This document shows positions 8,501 to 16,562 of a DNA stretch of 38,188 nucleotides, piece after piece. This DNA comes from an uncultured Bacteroidales bacterium (GTDB lineage Bacteria; Bacteroidota; Bacteroidia; Bacteroidales; Muribaculaceae): positions 1 to 38,188 of the forward strand of contig CAMTKF010000025.1 of assembly GCA_947072905.1 (NCBI GenBank), in the 5' to 3' direction. A model generated the notes under the pieces. That model saw only the letters and a list, made by a program, of their open reading frames with translations. It searched no databases and had not been told where the DNA came from. The position numbers and the translations under genes were made by a program. The first letter of the stretch is position 1. The number at the start of each line of letters is the position of its first letter.

Positions 8501-9532
8501 TCAGTAGTAGAAATCGGGATTGTAGGCGTAGGCTCCGTTTTCTCTGACAATCATCCTCTTGTTCATAAGGAATGTTTTCAGTTTCGTCACCTTTCCGTCG
8601 CCGAATGGGAAGCCGCAGGCGGCATACGCCTGTTTGAGTCCGTCCTCGCAGTTCTGACAACCTTTGATTGCTCCATTCGCGAACGCTTTTTCCAATGCCG
8701 CGCGATGCTGTTCGGATGTCAGTTCATTGTAGGAGAATGTCTGCGGCTTCTGACGGTTGAAGGTATAGCCGTCGGCGATCTCAGGCAAACCGTTGTCGTT
8801 GATACGGAAGGCGAATGGCGAGAAGTCCATTGCACGGATGCAGGATGCCGACACTTCGGTCACTTCATCATCGGTCGCGCTTTTGCTGACTTGCAGAACG
8901 GTCTCAGCCTTGTTGTTCAACTCGGTGCCGACATGACCGCGTACGTTGTCATCGCTCTTGTTGAGATGGAGCACCGTGTGGATATGGATTTGATTGTTGT
9001 CTGTCCATTCCATCAGTTTGTTGATGAGGCGCGATGACTCGGTGGCGTTGTTGATGTCGAACATAAGGTCACGGATGCCGTCGATCACTACCAATCCTAC
9101 ATTTGGCGTTGTGGCTATCGCCCGGTCGATTATTTCCAGACGGGTGTCGGGAACCTGCGCCCTCAACTGCGAGAAAAACAGGTTGTCGGGGTGTCTGTCG
9201 GTGGGCAAACCTGCGAGTTCTATGGCGCGTCGTATCACTTTCTGACAGTGGTATGGGCTTTGCTCGGTGTCGAAGTACAGAACCGTTCTTTTATCGTCCG
9301 GGAACTCTGCCGAATATCCGAGGCATTCACCGTTTGTAAGCGCGGCGGCTACAATGGCACTGACATTGAATGTCTTCTTGCTCTTGGCTTTGCCTGTGGA
9401 CGCTGAGAAGTTGCCAAGTGTGCCGATAACAGAGCCGTTGCAGAACAACACTTCGGGAGCCATCGCCAATTCGTCTGTGACGCGTATCTGCGAGGCTTGC
9501 CAGAGCGTGTCAAGATCTTTCGCGTCCATCAC
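8501..9532 (-). CDS. RepA-like AAA/RecA-fold ATPase of a mobile element
   Basis: This 343-residue ATPase belongs to the RepA/AAA_25 group found in Bacteroides mobilizable elements, where it probably acts as a replicative helicase or replication initiator for the excised circle. A variant Walker A, TGKAKSKKT, lies near residue 46. An acidic DTEQSP segment follows, and a Walker B-like VGLVVIDGIRDL lies near residue 148. The C-terminal part (after about residue 260) looks like a small winged-helix-type domain. The start overlaps the stop of the HTH gene by 4 bases, so the two are translated as a pair. Confidence 0.85.
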   Translation of the reverse strand: MMDAKDLDTLWQASQIRVTDELAMAPEVLFCNGSVIGTLGNFSASTGKAKSKKTFNVSAIVAAALTNGECLGYSAEFPDDKRTVLYFDTEQSPYHCQKVIRRAIELAGLPTDRHPDNLFFSQLRAQVPDTRLEIIDRAIATTPNVGLVVIDGIRDLMFDINNATESSRLINKLMEWTDNNQIHIHTVLHLNKSDDNVRGHVGTELNNKAETVLQVSKSATDDEVTEVSASCIRAMDFSPFAFRINDNGLPEIADGYTFNRQKPQTFSYNELTSEQHRAALEKAFANGAIKGCQNCEDGLKQAYAACGFPFGDGKVTKLKTFLMNKRMIVRENGAYAYNPDFYY

Positions 9533-9840
9533 TGTCTTCCTCTTTCGATTATCAGACGGTCAACGTCGGCGCGGCGGTAGAGAATCTTGCGCTTCATCTT
9601 GACGGGAACAAGATAACCGGAGCGTTCCCAGTTCCAGAGAGTCGTTGGGCATACACCGAACATCTCCAGCACTTCCTTCTTGGGGATGCAGCTCTCCTGC
9701 GAGGCGTTGACCATTACTGGCAGAAGCTGCGCCTTGGCTTGTTCAATCATATCGGTCGCGAAGGCCTTGAGGTCTTCGATTGTCAGAGTGAGGGTCAGAC
9801 CGGTGACTCCACTCTCTATGAGGGTCATGATATTATTCAT
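9529..9840 (-). CDS. Excisionase-like helix-turn-helix protein
   Basis: The C-terminal half carries a MerR/excisionase-type HTH (KKEVLEMFGVCPTTLWNWERSG, then a KILYRRADVDRLI wing). Its N-terminal half is helical. Small proteins of this kind in integrative elements act as excision directionality factors or as regulators of the following replication gene. The frame is open from 9900, but the ATG at 9840 (103 residues) gives the more natural start, MNNIMTLIES; the upstream extension is low complexity. It overlaps the RepA-like ATPase by 4 bases. The family call is good; the excision role is inferred from position. Confidence 0.75.
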   Translation of the reverse strand: MNNIMTLIESGVTGLTLTLTIEDLKAFATDMIEQAKAQLLPVMVNASQESCIPKKEVLEMFGVCPTTLWNWERSGYLVPVKMKRKILYRRADVDRLIIERGRQ

Positions 9841-9900
9841 ATAATCATCGGATTCCGCCGGGGGGTAAGAATCTGTGGCGTTGGCGGAGTGATGCGCCAC

Positions 9901-10590
9901 AGCTCCATAAGACGAAAGTTACATTTTTCCGAAAAGACATAGCGGTGGCCGTACCGACTGCCGGGGCGGTCGGATAAGTTGCGGAATGTCCACGAAAAGA
10001 ATTGAAATGGGACGGGGTCACGCGCCCCTCACTACGATAAAAAGATTCCAGTGGCTCTTTGGCTATCCCACTGCCTCAAGCATTGGTATGGAATTGGTTT
10101 CTCTCCGGCATCAGGACTTCCATGGCAGTCCCGATAGCGCTATTATGCCATTGAGAAATAATGTCGGCATTAACCCGCCGTGGGTCAGTTGGTTGAAAAC
10201 CCTTGTCAGTCATTTGTCTTCATCAAGAGAAAAACATCGGGCAGCAATTCCTCAGAGTATAATTTTGAATGTGCCGGATGAGAATTCATCTCGATTTCAA
10301 CGCTCTACTTTTGGTCGGTCTTCGTATACAAAACACGTGTCTCAACCGCTTGGTTTGCATCGGGCAAACCTCGGACATTGCTATATTTCAGCGTTTTACT
10401 TCTTACATTTACTCAATCACAAGTGGTTAAGTATTGAGAAAAGTCCGACGGCGTCCGACGAATGTCTTGAATATTCTTTTTAATTTCCGAAGTTGTCCGA
10501 TAAGCGTCGCATCACTACCTACGGGAGTCGTGCTTTTGCCGTTCCTGCAAACAATATCTTGAACGCAAAGAGGACTTCATCAGCCGTAAT
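9901..10590. other. Noncoding region upstream of the excisionase-like gene
   Basis: I see no convincing gene here. A 9-bp GC-rich hairpin lies at 9955-9974. A weak -7-like box for the HTH gene is at 9913-9921 on the minus strand. A 13-bp sequence at 10284-10296 recurs exactly at 14020-14032 beside the integrase end and could be an integrase-binding repeat. The plus-strand frame at 9986-10483 has a composition unlike a real protein and I do not call it. Confidence 0.5.
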
Positions 10591-10596
10591 GCTCGA

Positions 10597-11165
10597 CAAA
10601 TATACAACATGCGGTCTTCGATTTCCAAATTTTCAGACCCCTTGGCCGCACAAAGTATATCTATGGCCGCATTTGGCCACGCTGACCAACTGGATTTCAG
10701 AAGAGAAACAAGCCATCAAAAAGAAAAGATTTCGCTTTTTCGTGCATTTCCCACGTTTGCACACACTTTTCCCAACATTGCCCAACAATAATTTTCCAGA
10801 TGAACATAACCGCGACTTCGTTGTTGCGGTCGATTATTGTGATGCAATTGAAAATCGCGAGTGAACTTGAAGCGCATGTCGGCTGAAAGCCGGTGCGCGG
10901 TGGTAACGCCATCAAGATTCACCGCAAAGTTAAGTCAGAGTCATACTGCTATCCAAATATTCAGGGCGCATGGGACTATCTTGCCTCTCAGTGCCTCAAA
11001 GTGACGCGACTCTGCAAAGTTACAATTCCATCCACTCCGAATCCAAATTTTCAGGCAGCATCGGCTCATCTTGCCCGGCATTGCCCAAAAGTGACGCGAT
11101 TTTGATGCAAAGATACATTCCCATCCTCTCCGAATCCCAAATCCGCGATAGCATAGGACTATGTG
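10597..11165 (-). repeat. Array of degenerate repeats, each carrying a promoter
   Basis: Three imperfect tandem units begin at 10924, 11014 and 11107 (spacing 90 and 93 bp), and a more diverged relative lies near 10597-10630. Read on the minus strand, each unit has a -33 TTTGG box and a -7 TAnnTTTG(C) box. Positions are 10924-10956, 11014-11046, 11107-11140 and 10597-10628, with 21, 21, 22 and 21 nt between the boxes. The sequence around the -33 box (CTGAAAATTTGGA-like) is also shared by most units. Between units 1-2 and 2-3 a further block is conserved, around AAAGTGACGCGA on the plus strand. No reading frame follows for about 1 kb, so the array may drive small RNAs, a long leader for the excisionase-replication operon, or serve as protein-binding iterons. 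Confidence 0.65.
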
Positions 11166-11275
11166 ACCGCTCACAGCTCCTCACAGCCGCTAAACTAAAA
11201 AATCCCGACTCGCCATGCCGAAGCATGATGAGCCGGGAGGTATAATTGTGTCGCCACTGGCGCCACAATCTATAA

Positions 11276-12391
11276 TTATTTCATTTCGTCTTCGTTTTCC
11301 GAAAGCTGTTCCAATGATGATTCTATCTCCTCGATAGACGGTAGCGTACTTTTTATCTCGGCAGGAATCAACTTGGTAAGCTCATATTGCGATATTCCAA
11401 GAGGCAGATTGTATGCTTCCAGAGAATACTGGGCCTCAATATTGTCTTTGTCTTTACAAATCAGAAGTCCGATGGTTGGATTGTCTTGCTCGGTTTTAAG
11501 TTGATGATTGACTGCGGTAACATACAGTCCCAATTGACCGAGGTGTGAGGCATTGAATGAACCGGTCTTCAATTCGATGCAGCAATAGGCATGTATCCGT
11601 GTATTGTAAAAGAGCAAATCAATGAAGATTTCCTTTTCTCCGACTTGCAGACGGTATTGTCTTCCCATGAAAGCAAAGCCGGTTCCAAGTTCAATAAGGA
11701 ATTTCGTGACGTTGGCAACAAGCGCATCCTCCAGTTCTTTCTCATTGTAAGCCTCAGTCATTGAGAAGAAGTTGAACACATACGGGTCTTTAGTAACCTG
11801 CTGCGCAAGGTCGCTCTGCAATGCGGGGAGGGTTTTACCGAAATTTGTAATGGCTTTCCCCTCTCGTTCATACAAATCTGTATCGAGGAAGTTCAGCAGC
11901 ACATTACGTCCCCAGCTATTCTGAATGACTTTACGGACAAAAAATAATGCCTTATGAACATCACCCTTACATTTGTCTATAATTCTTCTTTGATGATCCC
12001 AGGGGATAGAGCATATTTCAATCTTGAAATCGTCCGCACCTTGCGGATGATTCTTGTCCACAAAATCGTCCACACGCTGCGGACGATTCTCAATCAACTG
12101 AGAATAAAGATTATAAAAGTAATACATGTACTTGAGATTTGTCTCCGAGAATCCCTTTTCACCGGGCATCTCCAATCTCAAATCTCGGCTCAGATTCTTA
12201 TAAAAGCCAGAGCCGTATGTATTGGCATATTGTTTGGAGGCTATGTCACGCCCCAGACTCCAATAGTATTCCAACAATGTGCGGTTAGCATCGATGGAGG
12301 CTTTCAGACGTGCGGACAGGTATCGCTGTTTGAGTTCCTTTACCCAAACGTGATATTCCTTATCCTGAGAGAGATTTATAATTGGTTTCAT
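11276..12391 (-). CDS. YhcG-family PD-(D/E)XK nuclease domain protein (DUF1016)
   Basis: This 371-residue protein has the two-part layout of the YhcG/DUF1016 family. The N-terminal domain has LLEYYWSLGRDIA and the family-typical SETNLKYMYYFYNLY segment. The C-terminal PD-(D/E)XK nuclease-like domain has EIFIDLLFYN followed by CCIELKTGSF, so the acidic residue of the IDLLF segment and the E-x-K of IELK form the expected active site. Family members are widespread on mobile elements and are suspected of defence or recombination roles; their function is not settled. The gene sits 51 bp downstream of the integrase in the same direction and is a likely cargo gene. Confidence 0.9.
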   Translation of the reverse strand: MKPIINLSQDKEYHVWVKELKQRYLSARLKASIDANRTLLEYYWSLGRDIASKQYANTYGSGFYKNLSRDLRLEMPGEKGFSETNLKYMYYFYNLYSQLIENRPQRVDDFVDKNHPQGADDFKIEICSIPWDHQRRIIDKCKGDVHKALFFVRKVIQNSWGRNVLLNFLDTDLYEREGKAITNFGKTLPALQSDLAQQVTKDPYVFNFFSMTEAYNEKELEDALVANVTKFLIELGTGFAFMGRQYRLQVGEKEIFIDLLFYNTRIHAYCCIELKTGSFNASHLGQLGLYVTAVNHQLKTEQDNPTIGLLICKDKDNIEAQYSLEAYNLPLGISQYELTKLIPAEIKSTLPSIEEIESSLEQLSENEDEMK

Positions 12392-12442
12392 ATTGCGAAT
12401 TTACAAAAATTTATTCAAACTGCTATCATTAAGGCCCATATA

Positions 12443-13795
12443 TCAGTCGAGCAAACCGACAAGTTCCTTTTTCATGTCTTCGTCGATGTCGCGGTAGCGG
12501 GCGAAGGCGCGGCTTCCCTCGGAGTGGCCGCTTAGTGAGCCTACAAGGTTTGGATCCTTGACCTTCTTGTATAGGTTGCCGATGAAGGTGCGTCGGGCGA
12601 GGTGGCTGCTGGCGATTTCGTCAATGGGCCGTTTCTCCTCTTTCCCGGTGGTCGGATTCAGTATTGTCACCATCCGGGTCACGCCGCAAGTCTTGAATAT
12701 CTTTTTGATGGCGACATTGTATTTCTGTGAACTGATGAACGGAAAGAGTTTTCCATTCAGCCCCTCGCGTCCTTTGTATTTATCAACAAGAGCCAACGCG
12801 CGGGTATTCAGTGGCACGCGGACCACCTGCGGCCTTTCTCCGGCTGTTTTCTGCGGCATATATTCGATTGCACCGTTGATGATGCTGTCATGAGTCATCG
12901 CCAACAGGTCAGACACTCGACATCCGATCAGGCACTGAAAAATAAAAATATCCCGTTGTGACTCCAACGATGGATTAGCCGACAAATCGAAGTCAGCAAT
13001 CTGGTCGCGCTCCTCGATTGTGATATAGTAGGGAGTGCCGTATCGCTCGGTTGTCTTACCGTTGTATTTAGCAAACGGGTCATTCATAGTCATATCCTGC
13101 TCACGACACCAGCGATAGAATGCTCTCATCAGTCCGAAAAGGCCAATGATAGTGTTGTCGCCCTTTGGATGTGGCTTAGGTTTCTTTCGCTGGGAATGAG
13201 TGTCAGCCGGAATCGCATCATAAATTTTCGGATATTTAGTGTAGATAAAATGTTCTGAGCGCAAGAATTTCTCAAACTTATTGACATCATCAACCGTAAA
13301 CTCGTCGAGCTTGATTCGGTATTTCCTGTTGCCGTTGGCTTGCACGTATAGTTCGTAGCGCATTAGGGCGCGTTTCAACACACGAAGATGTTTGATGCGC
13401 CACTCCGATATGTTCTTTTTGGCGATATAATCCTCGAATATATCAAAGAACGATATTTCCGGTACCACCACCGTTTCCTCTTTCGGTGGGTTTAGGAACA
13501 ATTCCAACTGGGCAAGGACAAAATCTTTTGTCACTTTTTCAACCGGATTATCCTCACATAAACGGATAAGAAACTTCTCAATGCTTTCCAGTCTATCCTG
13601 CACCTCGCGAACTTCACGTTTCCCTTCCGGGTCACGCGGATTAGTGAATTTGCCGTCCTTGAAACGGTCGGCAGAGATATACAGACCACTCTTGATACGG
13701 TGGGAAACGCTATGCGAAACGGATACGCGGAGAAGAATCTCAGCGCGTCCGGAAGCATTTACTTTCGCCGATAAGGCTCTTTTGATTGTTGCCAT
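12443..13795 (-). CDS. Tyrosine recombinase / integrase of the mobilizable element
   Basis: This is a site-specific recombinase that inserts and excises the element. The 450-residue length and the long N-terminal arm-binding and SAM-like core-binding region fit the Bacteroidetes phage-integrase group. Catalytic residues visible are R293 (in GCRVSDLL), the HLARR box (His and Arg), the LSGH box and the nucleophile Y434 (in ARYRD). The start ATG at 13795 is supported by a good promoter about 45 nt upstream. The gene is at one end of the element, next to a tRNA-3'-end-like sequence at 14045-14063 that may be the attachment site. Confidence 0.94.
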   Translation of the reverse strand: MATIKRALSAKVNASGRAEILLRVSVSHSVSHRIKSGLYISADRFKDGKFTNPRDPEGKREVREVQDRLESIEKFLIRLCEDNPVEKVTKDFVLAQLELFLNPPKEETVVVPEISFFDIFEDYIAKKNISEWRIKHLRVLKRALMRYELYVQANGNRKYRIKLDEFTVDDVNKFEKFLRSEHFIYTKYPKIYDAIPADTHSQRKKPKPHPKGDNTIIGLFGLMRAFYRWCREQDMTMNDPFAKYNGKTTERYGTPYYITIEERDQIADFDLSANPSLESQRDIFIFQCLIGCRVSDLLAMTHDSIINGAIEYMPQKTAGERPQVVRVPLNTRALALVDKYKGREGLNGKLFPFISSQKYNVAIKKIFKTCGVTRMVTILNPTTGKEEKRPIDEIASSHLARRTFIGNLYKKVKDPNLVGSLSGHSEGSRAFARYRDIDEDMKKELVGLLD

Positions 13796-13836
13796 AGGAG
13801 AGAATGTTTATATTCGACATGACTTACTTTGTTGAT

Positions 13837-13868
13837 GCAAAGGTAATAATACCCTCTCAAATATACAA
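13837..13868 (-). promoter_or_regulatory. Integrase promoter
   Basis: On the minus strand, TTG, 20 nt, then TACCTTTGC matches the Bacteroidetes -33/-7 pattern. It lies about 42 nt upstream of the integrase ATG. Confidence 0.65.
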
Positions 13869-14060
13869 CAACTTTTGTCAGCGTTTTGTCAGCAAGTTCT
13901 AAACTTTAACAAATCAGAATCAATTTCACTCTCGCTTCAAATCAATTCATTTCGGTTTGTTTATATCTAATAATCAGTATATTACGAATTTTATTCTAAT
14001 CGGCTCAAAATTGACAGCGATTCATCTCGATTCAATATTAGTGTTCCTGTTCTGGGCACC
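13869..14060. other. Integrase-side end of the mobilizable element, possible att region
   Basis: There is no gene. The stretch contains related short repeats (ATTCATTTCG at 13945-13954 and ATTCATCTCGATT at 14020-14032), the second of which recurs at 10284-10296. It is followed at 14045-14061 by TCCTGTTCTGGGCACCA, which has the form of a tRNA 3' end (T-stem, acceptor strand, discriminator and CCA). Many Bacteroides elements integrate into tRNA 3' ends, so this may be the attachment core. No complete tRNA gene is in the window, so this is inference. Confidence 0.35.
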
Positions 14061-14110
14061 ACTAAAGCGACTTAACTAAGTATAAATTACAAGTTAAGTC
14101 GCTTTAGTTT
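14061..14110. terminator. Bidirectional terminator-like hairpin
   Basis: A perfect 17-bp inverted repeat (14061-14077 with 14092-14108) has a 14-nt loop and is followed by TTTTATT on the plus strand. It separates the integrase end of the element from the polysaccharide deacetylase gene. The stem is long enough to work in both directions. It overlaps the last bases of the tRNA-like CCA sequence, as a terminator just after a tRNA gene would. Confidence 0.7.
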
Positions 14111-14154
14111 TATTCTGCATGCAAATTGCCAATCATATTTTAACAACAATAGAA

Positions 14155-14898
14155 ATGAATCACAGCCCGGCTGCTCTTAGGATTGTTGCCATGATTGTCA
14201 TGGTGCTTATTACTTTGCCAATGTTTGCTCAAGTGAGTATCGCGAATTTCAAGGATAATCGGAAAGGCGCTTTGTCATTCACATTCGATGACGGCCTTGA
14301 AGAGCATTACACTGTCGTTTATCCCGAAATGGAGAAGCGTGCAATCAAGGGAACGTTTGCAATTGTCGGAAAAAATGTTGGAGGGAGCAACAAATATGGA
14401 CCGTGTGTGACATGGGGACAACTCAAGGAAATGGCAAACGCCGGCCATGAGTTGTCAAACCATGGCTGGGCCCACCGCACACTCACCAAGCTGACTCCGG
14501 AAGATATAGCAATTGAAGTCGCGCAAAACGATACCGCGATGTTCAACAACACCGGATTCCGGCCACTGACTTATGTTTATCCAGGCAACCGCACCAATGA
14601 CTCTATTGTAGAGTATGTAGGGCGCAACCGAATATGCACGCGCACATCTCAATTTTCCTTAGGATCCAAACGTACTGCTGAATGGTTTGAAAAGAAGGTC
14701 AGAAGTCTTATTGATAATGGAGAATGGGGAGTCAGCATGACTCATGGTATCACATACGGATATGATGCTTTCGGCACAGAGGAAGCCTTCACCAGGATGC
14801 TTGACATAGCATGTGCGGAGAGTGATAAAATATGGATAGCTCCTCTTGCCGAAATCGGAGCATACGTCAAGCAAAAAGATAATACCACCCTTAAATAG
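14155..14898 (+). CDS. Secreted polysaccharide deacetylase (NodB-like), frameshifted near the C-terminus
   Basis: This is a carbohydrate esterase 4-type enzyme that removes acetyl groups from cell-wall or other N-acetylated polysaccharides outside the cytoplasm. The catalytic TFDDG motif, a metal-binding HxxxxH (NHGWAHRT), the YPGN motif and MTHG near the end are all present. A signal peptide (hydrophobic stretch ending in PMFAQ) fits the ATG at 14155; an earlier in-frame ATG at 14119 is possible. The frame closes at 14898, but the next frame (14899-15113) continues the protein without a break. Restoring one A in the AAA run at 14894-14896 would rejoin them. The catalytic domain is nearly complete in the short product, so activity is uncertain. 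Confidence 0.85.
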   Translation: MNHSPAALRIVAMIVMVLITLPMFAQVSIANFKDNRKGALSFTFDDGLEEHYTVVYPEMEKRAIKGTFAIVGKNVGGSNKYGPCVTWGQLKEMANAGHELSNHGWAHRTLTKLTPEDIAIEVAQNDTAMFNNTGFRPLTYVYPGNRTNDSIVEYVGRNRICTRTSQFSLGSKRTAEWFEKKVRSLIDNGEWGVSMTHGITYGYDAFGTEEAFTRMLDIACAESDKIWIAPLAEIGAYVKQKDNTTLK

Positions 14899-15113
14899 AT
14901 GACAATGGAAAGATATTGTGCGTAAACCCCAAACTGTCATTATCCTCAGACATATTCAACCAAGCTCTGACGCTCCTCATTGACAAAGCCAAGTTCAACA
15001 CGATTGTTTCAGTGAAACAGAATGAAAAATCGCTTAAAATTACCGAGACAGAATCATATTATATGGTGGATTTTATGCCTCACGGAGGCATGATTATATG
15101 CAAATATAACTGA
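14899..15113 (+). pseudogene. Severed C-terminal part of the polysaccharide deacetylase
   Basis: Read in the frame one base earlier than the preceding gene, the sequence gives a coherent tail (starting IDDNGKILCVNPKLSLSS and ending GGMIICKYN). It would form a small beta-rich C-terminal domain of the deacetylase. A single-base loss in a short A run explains the break. The frame has an internal ATG, but no sign that it is translated separately. Confidence 0.7.
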
Positions 15114-15394
15114 TTGCTCAAAGGCAAGTCAATTGTATAGCCGGACGGGATTGAATTATGGTGGATAAAGATAATGCCTTTCGCGGCTGCTATTCGGTCT
15201 ATAGTCTGACTTCTTTTTTATCATATCAGCTAAAATTTCTTATAATTCCGGCAAATAACCATATCAACTGAAAGACGAGCCGATACCTAAAGTCAACATT
15301 CTCTCTTGTTTAGAATGATGAGGTGTTATATCGCTGATGCCAAAGCAAAGTCCTTATTTTGGTAAAAAACAGACATTTCAAATGCATTTAGCGC
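15114..15394. other. Gene-free stretch
   Basis: I see no gene, repeat or convincing regulatory site between the deacetylase tail and the relaxase remnant. It probably consists of decayed DNA from earlier insertions at this locus. Confidence 0.4.
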
Positions 15395-15610
15395 AAATAG
15401 CCGCCGAGGAATTGAGGTCTCTCAACAGCTTCGGGGTTAGCGGTGCATTTTGGGGCCTTTGCACTGCCGGGCTTTGAGTTTCTGTTGTTCCTTGAATTTG
15501 CGCTTGGCTTCTTCGATGCTGAAGACGGGGTGCATTTTTAGGAAGTGAGCGAAGTCGTCGGACAGGCCTCCGCCAAGTACCATGTTGGTGTCGTCTGTCT
15601 ATTGGCTTGT
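15395..15610 (-). pseudogene. Remnant of a second relaxase gene (3' end plus decayed terminator)
   Basis: About 169 nt (15440-15608) align without gaps to the 3' end of the intact relaxase (6001-6169). By hand count 14 positions differ, so identity is about 92%. The encoded tail ends in the same KRKFKEQQKLKA and KGPKMH segments and has its stop at 15437-15439. Similarity runs on into a damaged copy of the terminator (about 15395-15430). Beyond 15610 the match fades. The fragment lies outside the integrase end of the present element and has the same orientation, so an older related element probably occupied the neighbouring site and was mostly lost. Confidence 0.85.
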
Positions 15611-15664
15611 GTGCCAGAGGGGGCTGAGGGCGTGATTCTCGGCTCCAGTGGGGTTTTGACACAG

Positions 15665-15717
15665 CGATGGGCAAGGGGCTGCAGGTGCAGTCGTCTTGCC
15701 CATCGTGCTGATTATTT
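15665..15717 (+). terminator. Terminator-like hairpin
   Basis: An 11-bp perfect inverted repeat (15665-15675 with 15695-15705) contains an inner CTGCA/TGCAG stem and is followed by the T-rich ATTATTTTCT on the plus strand. It stands between the relaxase remnant and the 3' end of the convergent helix-hairpin-helix gene. No intact plus-strand gene now ends here, so it may be a leftover from a deleted gene, or act for the minus-strand gene despite lacking a T run on that side. Confidence 0.45.
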
Positions 15718-15756
15718 TCTAATCGTGTTTGTTATTTTCTCTGATAGAGCTGTTTC

Positions 15757-16164
15757 TTAGTATGTCATTACGGGGTCGAGTTCTTTGGCGGCTTCGATCA
15801 TCTTTTCGAGTTCTTTGGCCGAGGGGACGCGGCGTGTGAGTTTTTTCTCTGCGTTTACGGCTTCGAGTTTTGCGGACAGGGCTTCGGGTTTGCGGTGGCG
15901 CAGTTCTTTTACGGTATCTACTCCTGCAGCTTCGAGCAGTTCGGCAAACTGCGGTCCTATGCCGGGCACACGATACAGGTCGGTATGGTTGGCCCACTTA
16001 AGTATAAGTTTGCAGCTGATGTCGGTTTGCTCTCCGAGTTTTTTTCGTCCTGCCGGTGTCTTGCATACTTCAAGATATTGTGCAGCGGTCTCTATTCCGG
16101 CTTCGTTTAATTTCGCAGCATAGGCCTCGCCTACTCCTTCGATTTCAATAACTTTGTAATTCAT
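15757..16164 (-). CDS. DUF4332-like helix-hairpin-helix protein
   Basis: The 135-residue protein has two helix-hairpin-helix units. The first is near the N-terminus (EIEGVGEAYAAKLNEAGIET) and the second in the middle (YRVPGIGPQFAELLEAAGVDT). This is the pattern of DUF4332, a small family thought to bind DNA non-specifically. The C-terminal third is charged and helical. It is a stand-alone gene; no partner is evident. The domain call is solid, the cellular role is unknown. Confidence 0.8.
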   Translation of the reverse strand: MNYKVIEIEGVGEAYAAKLNEAGIETAAQYLEVCKTPAGRKKLGEQTDISCKLILKWANHTDLYRVPGIGPQFAELLEAAGVDTVKELRHRKPEALSAKLEAVNAEKKLTRRVPSAKELEKMIEAAKELDPVMTY

Positions 16165-16235
16165 GTCAATCTTATTTATGGTTGCGAAGCGATAAAATCG
16201 GCAATTATTTCTTAATTATTTTGTACTGCGGTGGA

Positions 16236-16466
16236 TTATTTGCCGAAGAGTCCGCCTATTTTGCCTTTGATTTCCTCAATTACGCTTTCTTGTACGCCGT
16301 CGCCGTCGAGGTCGCCAATAAGGCCTGAGCCTTTCACTTTCTCAATGATTTCTTCCATTGAGAATTTACTTGTGTCGATGCCTTTGAGGTGTTCGGTGAC
16401 TGCCGAGATGTCAAATGAGCCTCCGAATTTTGAAGTCAGTTCTGATATAATGTTCTGCAGATCCAT
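16236..16466 (-). CDS. Small protein with an EF-hand-like loop
   Basis: The 76-residue product starts best at the ATG at 16466 (MDLQNIISELTSKFGG); the frame opens further upstream, but that extension is unlike a protein. Two helical segments are followed by DLDGDGVQE, a calcium-binding EF-hand or dockerin-type loop, and a glycine-rich C-terminus. There is no signal peptide. I do not recognise a named family. Calcium binding is a guess from the loop alone. Confidence 0.65.
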   Translation of the reverse strand: MDLQNIISELTSKFGGSFDISAVTEHLKGIDTSKFSMEEIIEKVKGSGLIGDLDGDGVQESVIEEIKGKIGGLFGK

Positions 16467-16562
16467 AACTTTGAATTTTTTGGTTAGTATTATTGTTAAC
16501 TTATATCCTAACATATTTTACTGCCAAAATGTTTGTGCCGGATTTGCAATCAGCTTATCTTT

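Noticed and set aside
7872-9037. Plus-strand open frames opposite the DUF3408-like and RepA-like genes
   Set aside because: Serine-rich or low-quality antisense translations; the minus-strand genes have recognisable domains and coupled starts.
9986-10483. Plus-strand open frame of 165 codons in the gene-free region
   Set aside because: Ser/His/Arg-rich, no secondary-structure pattern or domain, and no promoter; probably chance.
10597-11165. Possible CRISPR array
   Set aside because: The repeats are about 90 bp, degenerate and have no spacers of equal length or cas genes; the promoter-unit reading fits better.
15378-15674. Minus-strand open frame of 98 codons
   Set aside because: It runs out of frame across the relaxase remnant; the remnant's own frame gives the conserved relaxase tail.
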